Made by a program: the position numbers and the translations under genes. Source: Dendrophyllia cribrosa (taxonomy: Eukaryota > Cnidaria > Anthozoa > Scleractinia > Dendrophylliidae). From it: a DNA stretch of 64,000 nucleotides. Shown here in pieces: positions 24,400 to 36,483 of the stretch. The notes beneath the pieces were generated by a model. That model was given only the letters and a program-made list of their open reading frames with translations. It was not told the origin of the DNA and did no database searches. How positions within the stretch are numbered: the first letter of the stretch is position 1; every line of letters begins with the position of its first letter. The stretch covers positions 33,106,434 through 33,170,433 of the forward strand of contig JAJLRJ010000006.1 in NCBI GenBank assembly GCA_024195265.1, given 5' to 3'.

Positions 24400-24560
24400 A
24401 GTAGTATAGGGCGTTGGTGATTCTGGACCACCCAAATAAGCACCCAAAGACCTGAATTACCGCCCCCACGGATTCATTGCATTCATCCGTGGGGGGCGGT
24501 AATTCAGGTCTTTGGGTGCTTATTTGGGTGGTCCAGAATGCACCAACGCCCTATACTACT
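24400..24560. mobile_element. Joined pair of Polinton-type termini (161 bp)
   Basis: The segment begins AGTAGTATAGGGCGTTGG and ends CCAACGCCCTATACTACT. The two arms are inverted and nearly perfect, with only a short loop. The first 11 bases equal the end of the intact Polinton at 40656, and the AG..CT ends are Polinton-typical. No matching 6-bp flanks are seen. This looks like a collapsed Polinton terminus next to the polB fragment. Confidence 0.65.
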
Positions 24561-24654
24561 ATTCTGTTTGCGTATGCTGCTACGGTACTAGACCACCACC
24601 CCAGGGAGGTATTACCAATTGGAGAAATCTCACCCCCTGTATATACCCACCCAC

Positions 24655-26725
24655 ATGGCAATGGCACAGCAGATCGATATGAACATGGAGGCTCAAGGTC
24701 TTGACTTTAACCCAAGGAACCAAGACTACTTTGGTGATTGGTTGCATGGTTACAAGATGAACGTCCCTGAAGACTACCAAATCAAAGGACCTCAATTCAT
24801 TTTTCATAGCTAATAGGGCGTCTATTATCCAGATAATAGCACGCGAAGTCACAGAGCTTGGCGGAGTGAAGGTCACTTTGTCATTCGATGTTCACTTTTC
24901 AATGGAAGGCGATAACAATCGAGAAATTGATCACTTCTTTTGGAACGTTAACCCACTGATTGTAACACATCTCCATAAGCTGCGAAAGGAAGGCATCCTA
25001 GAAGGCATTGTCAATGGTTTTAAGGAAGAGATTGCCAGATGGCAGCAGATGGGTTCTGGCTGGGTGATTGATAAAATCAAAACTGTTTACCTTGAGTTCG
25101 GGATGTATCAACCACTACGAGGTGGCACATTTATCCCAACCCCATCAAAACTCAGGCCAAAGCATGCTATCATCAATGTGAAGAACAATGACAACCGGTG
25201 TCTCCGCTGGGCACTGCGATCGGCATTGTTCCCTGTAAATGTTCACTCAGATCGACCAGGTAGTTATCCCGTTGATGATGGTCTAGACTTCACTGGAATC
25301 GATTTTCCAACACCATTGAGCCAGATATCCAAGGTTGAGCGTCAAAACAACCTTCCAATCAACATTTATGGATACCAGAACAACAGGGTGGCTGTAATCA
25401 GAGTCAGTGAGCTAGGGGACCCCAATCTGCGAAGGATCAATCTGATGATGCTCACAGATATGCACACCTCGCATTACCGCTACATCAAAAGCATGAGCAG
25501 GCTCCTACACAGTGAGTACAATGTAGGGCGCCGTATGCATCACTGTGACAGGTGCCTCCAAGCCTTTTCTTCAGAACGGATTCTCACTGACCATCTCTTC
25601 TACTGCAGGGGAGCCAAAGGCAGGCCGGTACGAGCTGAAATGCCAAAAGAAGGCGAAAACTTCCTTCACTTCGAGAACTTACAGAACCAGATGAAGAAGC
25701 CTTGGTTATCTATGCCGACTTCGAAAGCATAGTCGAAAAAGTCCACGGTTGCACACCAGACCCATCACAGAGCAGTACCACTAAAACATCCGTACATAAA
25801 CCCTGCGGGTTCTGTATGTTAGCCGTTCGCTCTGATGGAGAGACAAAGGGTCCTTACCTATACAGAGGAGAGGACTCGGTGTCACTCTTTCTTAACAGTT
25901 TACAGCAGCTGGAAGGAGAGATCAGAGACGAGCTGCAACGCAAGGAACCACTCTCCATGACAAGAGCAGACTGGGCAGATTTCAACCGTGCAAAAGATTG
26001 CCACATCTGTGACAAGTCTCTCATAAAGGAGAACCACAGGGATGCCATTGCGGTCTATGGCCCAAACACCGGAGAACACGCGGGCTTCGTTCATCGGCAC
26101 ACCAACAAATGCTACCAAAAGGCATTCAATATTTACATCCAGGGCGAGGATGGCGAATTGGAAGAGTTCCCATTTGTCGGACCAAGAAACAAAAGGCAGC
26201 CCGCTCCAGACAATTTATTCGAGCAGACCGATTGTCTATTCTGTGGAGAGCCCCTTATCCAGGGATCTGTTCGAGACGCAGTCAGAGATCATTGCCACAT
26301 CACAGGAAAGTACCGGGGTGCGGCTCACAGTGCTTGCAACTTCAACTATTTCCGTACCAGCTCGAAAACGGAAATAATCCCAGTAATCTTTCACAACTTG
26401 AAGGGTTACGATGCGCACCATATCATGAGTGGTATTGCAGACGTGCATTCTGATTTGAAATGCATCCCAAACAACATGGAGAAGTACATATCCTTCTCCC
26501 TTGGCAAGCTGAGGTTCATTGACAGCTTGCAGTTCATGCAGTCAAGCCTAAGCGCCCTGGTTGAAGCAAACAAGCCAGAGTCCTTTACAATCACGGCAGA
26601 CTATGAGAAGAACCCTTTCAAACGCGAGCTTATTTTACAAAAAGCTGTCTACCCATATGAGCACATGGACTCATCGGCCCGCTTCGATGAGACAACATTA
26701 CCACCGAAGGATGCCTTCTACAGTG
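24655..26725 (+). pseudogene. Decayed Polinton protein-primed polB, N-terminal and exonuclease part
   Basis: Three pieces in two or more frames match the N-terminal half of the polymerase at 53459-55576. The best stretches are 24866-25700 (zinc motif CDRC..C with FSSERILTDH) and 25702-26725 (YADFES exonuclease I motif; CHI.., DHCHITGKYRG and HNLKGYDAH exonuclease II motif). Breaks are stop codons near 24813-24860 and a frameshift near 25694. Homology stops abruptly at 26725, after PPKDAFYS, where the duplicated host segment begins. It is higher in GC and diverged from the intact element, so it comes from another Polinton lineage. Confidence 0.85.
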
Positions 26726-27112
26726 AAACAAAGGAAAACAAATTTTATTCCCATTTAGTAAGCAATGGATAATTTCTTACATATCATTGGTGTACACTAG
26801 TACAACCACAACTTCAAATCCTATTCGATCAGTTGCGTTCGATGAGGGGGAACGCATACTGATATACTGGTATATTACGAACTCTACACTCATCTGTCAA
26901 AAGACCGCAAGGAAACGTTTAATTTTTTTGTGTGTGTAAACAAATAACATTGCGCACGAAAGGTAGAAGAAACTTTATGCTTGTTAATGACAGAAAAAGG
27001 AATATAGTTGGCTGCTTTTGTCATATGGCAAGTAAAATGAAGACTGACTGAGGTTTAACGAGAAAATCGACCGATTTATTACACTGCAACACGTCTAAGA
27101 CGTCTGGCATGT

Positions 27113-27457
27113 TCCCGGGGGGGGGGGGGGGGGGGTACTCGGGTATATTTTGGGTGGGTATGTGCCGCCCTGGTCTCCAAATTTGGACCCCGTTTTAGAA
27201 AGAATTTGCACTCAAAATGATACCCCGTTCTAGAAATAGGTCAATTTTTAATACCCCGTTCTAGAAAAAATGGCTGCTGATAATCTGAAGCTTTCGTGCG
27301 TTCGAAATATTATACCCCGTTCTAGAAAACGTCTCTAAAATGGATACCCTGGTGTTCTAGATTAGGAGTCCCAAAATCACGACCCCGTTGGGCGGCACAT
27401 ACCCGTATAGGTATTTTGGGTGAGTACCCCCCCCCCCCCCCCCCCCCCCCGGCGGGA
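27113..27457. mobile_element. Duplicate of the poly-G/C-capped element (CATGT TSD)
   Basis: It has the same insertion point, ends and flanking CATGT as 20853-21170. It differs by homopolymer length and a roughly 40-bp stretch (TAGAAAAAATGGCTGCTG) around 27260. Confidence 0.72.
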
Positions 27458-27880
27458 CATGTTTTTAGCTACTCCAACTTTAGACGCAGATATCTCGTTA
27501 ACCAATCAGAACATCGAAAAAGCCTGACACAGTTTTGTTGAATAACACTGTGCAGCTATTTCTCTCTTTCCGCGGCGTTCGATACCCGAAAAATTCAACT
27601 GAAAAACCCTTGGTCGTTTGGCGATTTATATCGGCTCCTGGCAGTTCGTAAAATAAAACGTCGCTAAAATTACATTTATATCGAAAACTACATTTATTAA
27701 GCTTTCTATTGATATATACTTTGTCATATTACTCTTGAAACTGGTGCTTGTGCGAATGTTTTTCCGAAGGACACCCGCGAAGGTTGAGAGCATCCTTTAC
27801 TGAACAGAAATATAATGTTTGGTGATTGGGAGAGTTAAAACGACTTTTTGTTTGTTAACCATATTTTCCTCATCGCTTAG

Positions 27881-28343
27881 AGACTGTTCCTACCCTCCCG
27901 ACTTATGTGCTGTACAAAATCTGTACCCTCCCCCCCCCCCCCCCGTCCCTCCCCCCGTTTGATCTGAAGTTTCGTTAGTCCCAGTTCACTCGTCCAGGTA
28001 GTGCATAACGCCTGGGAGTTAATTGTACAGAAGGAAGATGAACAGCGAAAAACTGTCGAAAAATCCTACCACAGAGCCTGTTATAAACATCACCTGGGCT
28101 GAAAAACGATCTAGCATCAGAGAAGCATCAAAAATGGAGGATTTTGTGAGAAAATCCCTACAAGAATTGACACGAGAAGATGTATTGTTGGCCCTAGAAG
28201 CGTTCCATATAAAGCAGAAGCATTGTTAATAACACAAAAACTAAAACATTGTTAATAATACCAAAACTAAAAATGTACCCCCCATTTTTTTTTGCGAAAA
28301 TGAAAAATATTCCCCCCCATTTTTTAATACTTAGCAAAAATGT

Positions 28344-28384
<41 letters not shown>

Positions 28385-28429
28385 ATTCTGAACAACGGCC
28401 CCCTCTTAGCCATAATTAACGAACAGTCC
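27881..28429. mobile_element. Duplicate of the GGACTGTTCG element (CTTAG TSD)
   Basis: Collinear copy of 21591-22132 with a much longer C run (about 28346-28384). Terminal bases are AGACTGTTCC here rather than GGACTGTTCG. Confidence 0.72.
28038..28229 (+). CDS. Small ORF, distal copy
   Basis: Duplicate of the 21751-21942 reading frame with A-to-T and N-to-S changes. Unknown function and low coding confidence. Confidence 0.28.
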   Translation: MNSEKLSKNPTTEPVINITWAEKRSSIREASKMEDFVRKSLQELTREDVLLALEAFHIKQKHC

Positions 28430-29430
28430 CTTAGCAATATGTATATTATTACATAAATTATGCTCTCATACCCTCCTTTCTGGTATACACTGCAATAATT
28501 AAAAACATCATTTCAAATTTACTAATCACACTAATAAGAAATTAAATATTCATCTTTAAACATTGAATCACGAGTAACAATAAATTTGCAAACAAGAAAC
28601 ATTTCTTCTTGAAGACGGCTTAGAATTTCATTGTCTAGCTTGTTTCCAAACTAGCGTTTAGCTTATATCGTAACCTGTGAGCTCGTACTCTTTTCGGTAC
28701 GCACTATAGCACTAAGTGTTTTCAGCGTTTTTCACAACCGACCTTGCCACTCTGTCAGTTTGCATGCCGCGCTATAAATAACACCGGATAACACCAGTAA
28801 AAGCCTCATTGTACATGTGACAAAAGACACACGTGCAAATCTATTCAGTTTCACCTTCCAAAACAAAATCCCCAAAATGAACATAGCAGTTTGCTCTTCA
28901 TAACATTTTTTTTAAACGGATTGAAGAAAAGCGAGCAAAATTCGCTGGCATGTCAATGAAGTCGAAGGGAAACATCTGAAACGTTGTGACCTGTCATTCA
29001 GCTCGCGCGCTAAGCCTGGTTTTCATTAGCCTGTGTACAGACGCCCCTCCCCTAAAAAAAAATCGGAGATTTTTTTGGAAACAATCCTTCTCCCATTTTT
29101 TTTGAGGGGAGGGGCGTCTGTACAGAGGCTAGGTTTTCATATGTCGGAAAACCCAGGCGATAGGCGATTTTTCTGTTTCCCGACCGTGCCAGATTTTGTC
29201 GATATGTTGGTAAAATCGCTGATTATCGCAGAAATCTGGGACACCTCGGAAAAATAAAAACGTTCCCGATTTGTCCCCGACTAGAATGCCTGCGATTAAG
29301 TGTTTTCATAAGTCTGTAACATTTGAGACGATCGGGACGAAACAGCAAAATTTCCGCGCAATGCCATGATATGCCTCATTTTACAATCCTCTTTTAGACG
29401 TGATTAATGTCAAGAAACATTTTAACTAAC

Positions 29431-29602
29431 CTGTCCTTTCTCGACTAATGTTAAACGAATCCATGAGAACAGGGAACAGTACCCCGAGAGCGTAGGAAAA
29501 TCCAAGCGTAAGAATCATACATATTGTAGAACAAAAACAAATGAACCACGACCAAATACTGTCTTGCTTGAAAGAAGAAACATCACCGCAAAAAAGACCC
29601 AT
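29431..29602 (-). CDS. Gene B first coding exon: MFS/SLC16-like N-terminus
   Basis: The ATG at 29600-29602 aligns with that of gene A, and an in-frame ATG 12 bp upstream is also open. The donor is GTTAG (29426-29430), weaker than GTAAG in gene A. It encodes GLFCGDVSSFKQDS, WSWFICFCSTICMILTLGF and VLFPVLMDSFNISRERT. It lies about 9 kb upstream of exon 2 because of the duplication and element insertions in between. The proximal duplicate has lost this exon. Confidence 0.78.
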
Positions 29603-29777
29603 GATTGATAGCAATCCCGAGACTGTACTTTACCAAAACGGCAGAAAGCAGCGTCGTGGTTTTAGTTTTCTTGAACGTAGATATAGTTATAATTTTTTTA
29701 TGTGTTTCTTCGTTGATATCTCGCCACATTTGCATTTCCTGACTGACAAGTCTAGAAGGTCACGCAAGAACAACTAA

Positions 29778-30732
29778 AGCCCCATTTACACGCGCAAAAA
29801 AATCGGCACGGCACCCCCAAATTTCGGTACCGTGCCCAAACTATTTAAGCACGGCACTCCCAGTTTACACGAACAAAATAGTGGAATTTCTCTCAAATGG
29901 GCACGGTACCTACTTCTGTATTGGCACCCCTAACATTCGCCTGTATTTCCCCGGGAAATGGCGGGAAATGATATTATTGTCACTGTTTAACGGTTATTGA
30001 TTAGAAATCGGCGCCTAGAACAACAAGAAGGACATCAACGTTACGAAAGACATCTGAAAGGAATGTATCGTCTGTATTGTGACGTTTCTTATAATATACT
30101 CTGCAAAATATACAGTTTCTGATTGGCCAATGACGAATGCATAATTAGATTAGAGTGCAAATCTAAGTTGTAAAGTACAATAAGAAAGCTGCAAACCTGT
30201 TGCACTTACTTTAAAAGTTTGAAACTTCAAGCTTAAATATTTCTTTAAATGATGTGATCATTTTTTGGATTTCAGGCATGGTTTACCTGTCAAAAGATTG
30301 TTATTGATTGGTTAAAAATAATGGCAACCATTGCAGCGTTTCATTTCAAAATTTCAAAACATCACTCGTGCCCATAAATCATGAAATGCACAAGTAGTTC
30401 ATACGATTTCCTATATGTATCGTATCGGTCTGTCTGTATCGTCCGCCATTTTGAAATTACAATGATTGCTACGCATGCGTGACGGCTTAAAATTCGTTCA
30501 AAATTATTAGAAATCGAACATTTTTTGGCACGGTGCCTTCTTTTACCCGTGCCGAGACTACCTCCTGGAGGTAGTCTCGGCACCCCTAAAATTTTGGGCA
30601 CCAGTGCCACATTGTGTTTGGGTCCGACACGTTTACACGTTGATAATTGAGAGTGCCGTGCCCAAAAATCATTAGTACCGTGCCGAATATTTAGGGTGCC
30701 GTGCCGAATTTTTAGCCCGTGTAAATGGGGTT
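29778..30732. mobile_element. Harbinger-like non-autonomous element, TAA TSD
   Basis: The TIRs AGCCCCATTTACACG and CGTGTAAATGGGGTT are flanked by TAA (29775-29777 and 30733-30735). The empty site is visible in the other duplicate (ACAACTAAGGCCC), which proves insertion. The body is rich in GTGCCGTGCC/GGCACGGCAC units. A 3-bp TAA duplication fits PIF/Harbinger MITEs. Confidence 0.8.
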
Positions 30733-31655
30733 TAAGGCCCTATTTACATGGAAAGAGGATGATCCTAGTGCTAGGATGATCCTAGAAGGTTCATTCGGTT
30801 TACATGCAAAAATGCGGCACTAGGACGATCCTAACGCTAGCATCATCCTACCAGAGTCTGGTATCATGAGCTGATTGGTCAGATCACTTGGTGTTGACAG
30901 GTATGCGGTGATTGACGACACATGTTGACATCTCAAATGCCTGGCGCCCAAAATTTGCACGACTCAAATGATCTCGTCGCATGCAATTTTCAGATCTTGA
31001 TTTTGAGAAAGCTTTGAGCGATTCGTTGCGAAATTTTTCGCATATTCCAAGACTTAAAGAAGAGCAAAAGCTGTTTCTTAAGGTGGCTCGACTGGATTTT
31101 TTGGGGACGATACCCCCCAAGTTTGAGCATTAACTACGACTCCATTAAAATTATGGAAAAACGGTCACCACAGCTGTAATATTTGTTAAGACCAGTGTGA
31201 AATTAACATCGGAGTTGCCATAGCAACGTAATGACGCCATGACGTTTTTTACTTGCCGTCGTATTTCTCGGCACCAGGAGGTTTTTTCGGCAATCGCTTA
31301 AGGGAGCTTGTACCTCCCATAGCCGCCTCGAATATGGCAAAGATTGAACAAATTCTATGAAAGCGTTTTTGACATTTTTGGAGATGAAGTTTTGGGGATT
31401 ATAAATACAGTGAAAAACATACTATCGACATAATTGGCTAATATCCAAAGAAAACGATGCGCTTTGAGAATGCAGTTTCATCTCATAGTATTTTGATTCC
31501 ATCTGAGATCGTGTGTGAAAAAGTGAGGGGGGTTGCTTTGGCCGATTGCGAGAAAGAAATATTTGATTGGTGTGCGTTCTGATGCTCTTGTTGCCATTTT
31601 TGTATGTAATTTGGTCTACGCCTACAAATGTGATGATAATTTGAAAACCGCTTGA

Positions 31656-31985
31656 TGTACAGTATTGGATTCTATCCAATGGGAGTATAATACGTAGCAA
31701 GTGATGAATAGTCATTATCTGTGCGTGACACGTGTTTTCCTTAGGTCTAGATATCGTATCATATGTATCATAACTCAGCAGATCTTAGCCCTGTAACATT
31801 TAGCCTTTATTCCCACCCACCCACCCGCGAGCCGCATCAGGGGGGACGGCCCTTGGTTTTGTCACCACCCCTGCTGCGGCTTTGCTTTATTTACCGGCAA
31901 ACAATAAAGTCAATATGTATTCTGTATATAGTCTCTTGTTTTTTATTTACTCCATAGACCGAAGAACGATTCGTAGGATTATATT
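31656..31985. mobile_element. Insertion of about 330 bp (solo-LTR candidate)
   Basis: It is absent from the proximal duplicate, where GAAAACCGCTTGAT runs straight into AATTTTG. The insert starts TGTACAGTATTGG and contains AATAAAGTCAATATG-type polyadenylation sequence followed by a T-rich part. Clean LTR ends and a target duplication could not be fixed. Confidence 0.45.
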
Positions 31986-32145
31986 TATTTTTTTTTCAAA
32001 TTTGACAATCTCGAGATTAAAATCATCAATTTATATGGCCTGCAAGTTTCAAGGACATTGAAAACATGTAAGGCAATAAAATAGGGCCTCCAATGTACCA
32101 ATTTTTTACCGCGGGTTTCGTGTTTACAAGTGAGCATCCTCATTA

Positions 32146-32564
32146 TTCACGGGTATTGTTTTCTAGTTCCATATGCACGTACACAACTTTAGCAAAAACT
32201 TCATTTGCATCGAACAGAACGCTCGATTGCTTTCCGAAGAATTTTCCGAAATATGCTAATAACTGGCTTAAATTGAGAATTGTTACAACATTACGCACTC
32301 GACGTCATGCTATTACGCTATAATGCAGTCATGCCGAGGGTCTCTATGTCCAGAAAACAAAAAGGTATTATTCCACAGAACAACAGAGCAGGATAAAAGT
32401 CTAGACCCATCGAGTGCGTAATGTTATTGCAATTCTCAAGCCAGTTATTAGCATGTTTCGGAAAATTCTTCGCAAAGCAATCGAGCGTTCTGTTCGATGC
32501 AAATGAGTTTTTTGCTAAAGTTGTGCGCGTGCATATGAAACTTGAAAACAATACCCGTGAATAA
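32146..32564. repeat. Large inverted repeat continuing the duplicated segment
   Basis: The left arm (about 32146-32303) holds TTCACGGGTATTG, GCATCGAACAGAACGCTCG and GCTAATAACTGGCTT. The right arm (about 32410-32564) is its complement. The spacer is about 100 bp. The right arm carries on at 35352 after the 2.8-kb element. Confidence 0.85.
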
Positions 32565-33094
32565 TGGCTCCGTCAATTCCAAGCCCGCTCATCCCCCCCC
32601 CCCCCCCCCCCCCCCCAACCGGACATTTGTCGGGCATTTTATAACTCTTCCTTCCCAAGGGTGGGGCATTTGCTAAAATAGGTCATCCCGGGGGTGGGGC
32701 ATTGTCAAAACAACGTTATCTTATGGATATTAAAATTCGTACATGCTTCGATGTTTATTTTAAATTTTTCTTATTATAAAAACTGAGTTGATAAATGTCG
32801 TTTCAGTCCTGTACTTTTCAAGTGAAAATATTAAAGTTTCACACAATTTTCAAACCAGGCCACCTATTGCCTTACCTTTCAAGTGCCACACAAGATCATA
32901 TCTATATCACGGCAAATTTTCAAGTTTTGTTGACGTCTTATTTGCCAACATTCGTGGCCTTGGTGTCTTTTCATCATGATATGTCGCAACAGAAGAATCT
33001 GGCTATTTAAAAATTCAATAGCAACTTCACTTGAAACGGCGACCTTACCGTGTAAATGGATTGAACGTAAGCACGAATAAGGGAACGGATATAA

Positions 33095-35073
33095 GTACAC
33101 CTTTTGCCATTCATTACCGCAAAATATACAATCATTTTAGCCAAACTTATGAACATATGCGCCAATATACGTTCATTCAAGTGAATGTTCAGTCATTTGA
33201 ACTAAAACAACATTCATTAACGATTTTTACATAATCAAGTGCATTCAATTGCATTTTTCGGACAATCATTAGCGCGATTAGACATTCACGGATGTGAAAT
33301 AGATTTTCATTTGCGCGTTGATGCATTTCAATAACGTCAACGCGAAATCAATTGCACGATTGGTCAATCAATAACGTGGATGTGATATTCATTAACATTT
33401 TTATTACAACTAGTGCAAACAATAGCATTTATAGACAATCATTTGAGTGCTCCTTACAAACGTTACCGCGTCCGTACAAACATTTGCACGTTCATGACAT
33501 TCAATTGCCAAAAATCTATTTTCAATCACAAAAAAGCTTTTTCATCGGAATTTTCACATAGTTTCGTTGTACGAATTCTTGACAGGAGGTTATCCAACCA
33601 TTTTCTCGCCTTAAATTTACTCTCGAGCAAATCAGTAGACAGCTCCGAGCGCGTCTCCCTGGCAAACCTGAGGTCCACGATCGGACGGTGGCGAGAATGC
33701 TGGACGGGATATTGTACCGAGTGAAGTTTGTCAGACCACTCCCCGCCGAACGAAACAGACCAGACGTACTGCAGAAACGGGTAGATTACGCTACCTGGTT
33801 TACGGCGCATGGCGTAGTGTAAACCATTGCATTTTTATAGACGACACGGGAGAGCGAGGCTGGGAGAAAGAGCTTGCAGGCAAGTGTGCGGGCAGCGTTG
33901 TCGAAATCTTACCGTCACAATGACGATTTCGCCCATAAATGGGCTCATCTTTCACTCAGCAGTTGTCCTGTCAAGAATTCGTACAACGAAACTATGTGAA
34001 AATTCCGATGAAAAAGCTTTTTTTGTGATTGAAAATAGATTTTTGGCAATTGAATGTCATGAACGTGCAAATGTTTGTACGGACGCGGTAACGTTTGTAA
34101 AGAGCACTCAAATGATTGTCTATAAATGCTATTGTTTGCACTAGTTGTAATAAAAATGTTAATGAATATCACATCCACGTTATTGATTGACCAATCGTGC
34201 AATTGATTTCGCGTTGACGTTATTGAAATGCATCAACGCGCAAATGAAAATCTATTTCACATCCGTGAATGTCTTTTCGCGCTAATGATTGTCCGAAAAA
34301 TGCAATTGAATGCACTTGATTATGTAAAAATCGTTAATGAATGTTGTTTTAGTTCAAATGACTGAACATTCACTTGAATGAACATATATTGGCGCATATG
34401 TTCATAAGTTTGGCTAAAATGATTGTATATTTTGCGGTAATGAATGGCAAAAGGTGTATTCCGTCCAGCATCCTCGCCACCGTCCGATCGTGGACCTCAG
34501 GTTTGCCAGGGAGACGTGCTCGGAGCTGTCTATTGATTTGCTCGAGAGTAAATTTAAGGCGAGAAAATGGTTGGATAACCTCCTGTCAAGAATTCGTACG
34601 ACGAAACTATGTGAAAATTCCGATGAAAAAGCTTTTTTGTGATTGAAAATAGATTTTTGGCAATTGAATGTCATGAACGTGCAAATGTTTGTACGGACGC
34701 GGTAACGTTTGTAAGGAGCACTCAAATGATTGTCTATAAATGCTATTGTTTGCACTAGTTGTAATAAAAATGTTAATGAATATCACATCCACGTTATTGA
34801 TTGACCAATCGTGCAATTGATTTCGCGTTGACGTTATTGAAATGCATCAACGCGCAAATGAAAATCTATTTCACATCCGTGAATGTCTTTTCGCGCTAAT
34901 GATTGTCCGAAAAATGCAATTGAATGCACTTGATTATGTAAAAATCGTTAATGAATGTTGTTTTAGTTCAAATGACTGAAACATTCATTTGAATGAAGGT
35001 ATATTGGCGCATATGTTCATAAGTTTGGCTAAAATGATTGTATATTTTGCGGTAATGAATGGCAAAAGGTGTA
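33095..35073. repeat. Three copies of a roughly 490-bp unit, one inverted
   Basis: The unit between CAAAAGGTGTA and TCAAGAATTCGTAC is inverted at about 33095-33585 and direct at about 33968-34457 and 34585-35073. A 125-bp segment with transposase coding (33586-33713) is also mirrored at 34462-34588. The complex can fold into large hairpins. Confidence 0.8.
33613..33955 (+). pseudogene. Tc1/IS630-like transposase remnant
   Basis: One frame reads through FTLEQISRQLRAR, LPGKPEVHDRTVARMLDG, YRVKFVRPLPAERNRPDV and RVDYATWFTAHGV, typical of the helix-turn-helix and linker of Tc1/mariner-superfamily transposases. A second frame (about 33845-33955) continues with HGRARLGERA, QVCGQRCRN and TISPINGLIFHSA of the DDE domain. 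A stop/frameshift near 33820 and loss of the C-terminus make it dead. Confidence 0.65.
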
Positions 35074-35351
35074 ATACTGAGGTAGAACGAAAGAATTCCT
35101 TGCATGAATAAAGATCCATTTATTTGTGAGCAATTATTGCTCCATCAATAATCATTGAAATAAAAATTTTGATCTTGTCCCATGAGTTGGGCATTTGCAC
35201 TCTTTCAGATGCCCCACCGTGGGGATTTGTACATATAAGCTGACCCCACCGTGGGGCATTTGCAACTTTTTTTTGAAAAAAAGACAAATGCCCAACAAAT
35301 GCCCGGGGGGGGGGGGGGGATGAGCGGGCTTGGAATTGACGGAGCCATAAT

Positions 35352-35795
35352 GAGGACGCTCACTTGTAAACACAAAATCTGAGGGAAAAAATTGGTACAT
35401 TTGAGGCCTTATTTAATTGCCTTGCATGTTTTCAATGTCCTTGAAACTTGCAGGCCATATAAAGTGACGATTAATCTCGAGATTGTCAAATTTTAAAAAA
35501 CATTTATCAAGCGGTTTCCATCACATTTGTAGGCGTAGACCAAATTACATACAAAAACGGCAAAAAGAGCGGCTGAACGCATGTTAATCAAATCCTTCCT
35601 TCTCGCCTTCATCGGCCAAAGCGATCCCCTCACTTTTTCAAGCACGATTTAAATGGAATCAAACTACTATGAGATGACGAAACTACATTCCCAAAGCGCA
35701 ACGTTTTCTTTAGATATTAGCCAATTATGTCAATAGTATGTTTTTCACTGTATTTGTCATCGCCAAAACTTCATCCCCAAAAATTTCAAAAACGT
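35352..35795. repeat. Inverted remainder of the duplicated segment
   Basis: This is the reverse complement of about 23760-24220 and 31390-32145 (for example GCGGTTTCCATCACATTTGT against the plus-strand form). Together with 32410-32564 it forms a third, inverted copy of that part of the duplication, interrupted by the 2.8-kb element. Confidence 0.8.
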
Positions 35796-36320
35796 AAAAC
35801 AGCAACAGGCAAATAAAACCAAAATTAGTTTCGCTTCTGTTTGCATGCGTGTGTATTCTCGTACCCAGATTTAATGCGATGCACAAATGAGAGACGAAAC
35901 ATAAAGAATAAAAAGAAAAACGGATGGCAAACCTAACCTCGTTGCTGTATCCGGCACGAGTAAACAGAAACAAACAATAAAAACAAAACCCAAATTTGTT
36001 TCGCTTCTGCTTGCATCACACCAAACCCCAAGTATCGTGGGCTCAAAATTTTCTCGCAGTGCATGCGTGCGTATTCTCGTACCCAGATCTAACGCGATGC
36101 ACAAAAGTAGATACGAAAACACGGAGAAAAAGAAAAAGAAAAACGAAGGGCAAACCTTAATTCCTTATCGTACCGGCATGAGTAACAGGTGACTTTAAGT
36201 TTACCAATGGAAGATGCAAAGGTGGAGTCTAGGGAAGAGCTTGCTAGCCTGTTGGCTGATCGGGACGTGTGGCGTATCAGACACAGGGCCCGTCTCAAAT
36301 ATCGACGGTGTTTGAGTCGA
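35796..36320. other. No gene seen
   Basis: Contains two related blocks with GCATGCGTG(T/C)GTATTCTCGTACCCAGAT (about 35844 and 36063), indicating a local duplication of about 220 bp. No coding evidence. Confidence 0.45.
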
Positions 36321-36322
36321 TG

Positions 36323-36323
36323 A

Positions 36324-36386
<63 letters not shown>

Positions 36387-36389
36387 CTG
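36323..36389. repeat. (GAT)n microsatellite
   Basis: About 20 GAT/ATG triplets in a row. The long Asp-run or Ile-run ORFs here are artefacts of the repeat. Confidence 0.95.
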
Positions 36390-36483
36390 ATGAAATATCT
36401 CAGATATCTAATTTCAATTTGACAAAACTTCGTGACCTTTTTTCCCATTTTCCAAATGGCGGATTTTACTCCGTTGTTAGAGG

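Larger units (their letters stand above)
26726..32245. repeat. Segmental duplication, distal copy
   Basis: It matches 20353-24315 collinearly. Extra blocks in this copy are gene B exon 1 with flanks (about 29412-29762), a 955-bp TIR element (29778-30732) and an insert at about 31656-31985. Its right part passes into an inverted repeat at 32146. Confidence 0.9.
32566..35346. mobile_element. 2,781-bp poly-G/C-capped foldback transposon, TSD ATAAT
   Basis: The TIRs GGCTCCGTCAATTCC and GGAATTGACGGAGCC are followed inward by AAGCCCGCTCATC and long C/G runs. ATAAT flanks both sides (32561-32565 and 35347-35351). The unfilled site GTGAATAATGAGG is present, inverted, at about 24215-24225, so the insertion is certain. 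Inside are three copies of a roughly 490-bp unit and a transposase remnant. Confidence 0.88.

Noticed and set aside
33827..34144. 105-codon ORF as a single gene
   Set aside because: Its first third is transposase remnant; the rest is the inverted 490-bp repeat, so it is a chimeric frame.
33095..34460. Large inverted repeat as a replication origin
   Set aside because: Better explained as foldback copies inside the ATAAT-flanked transposon.
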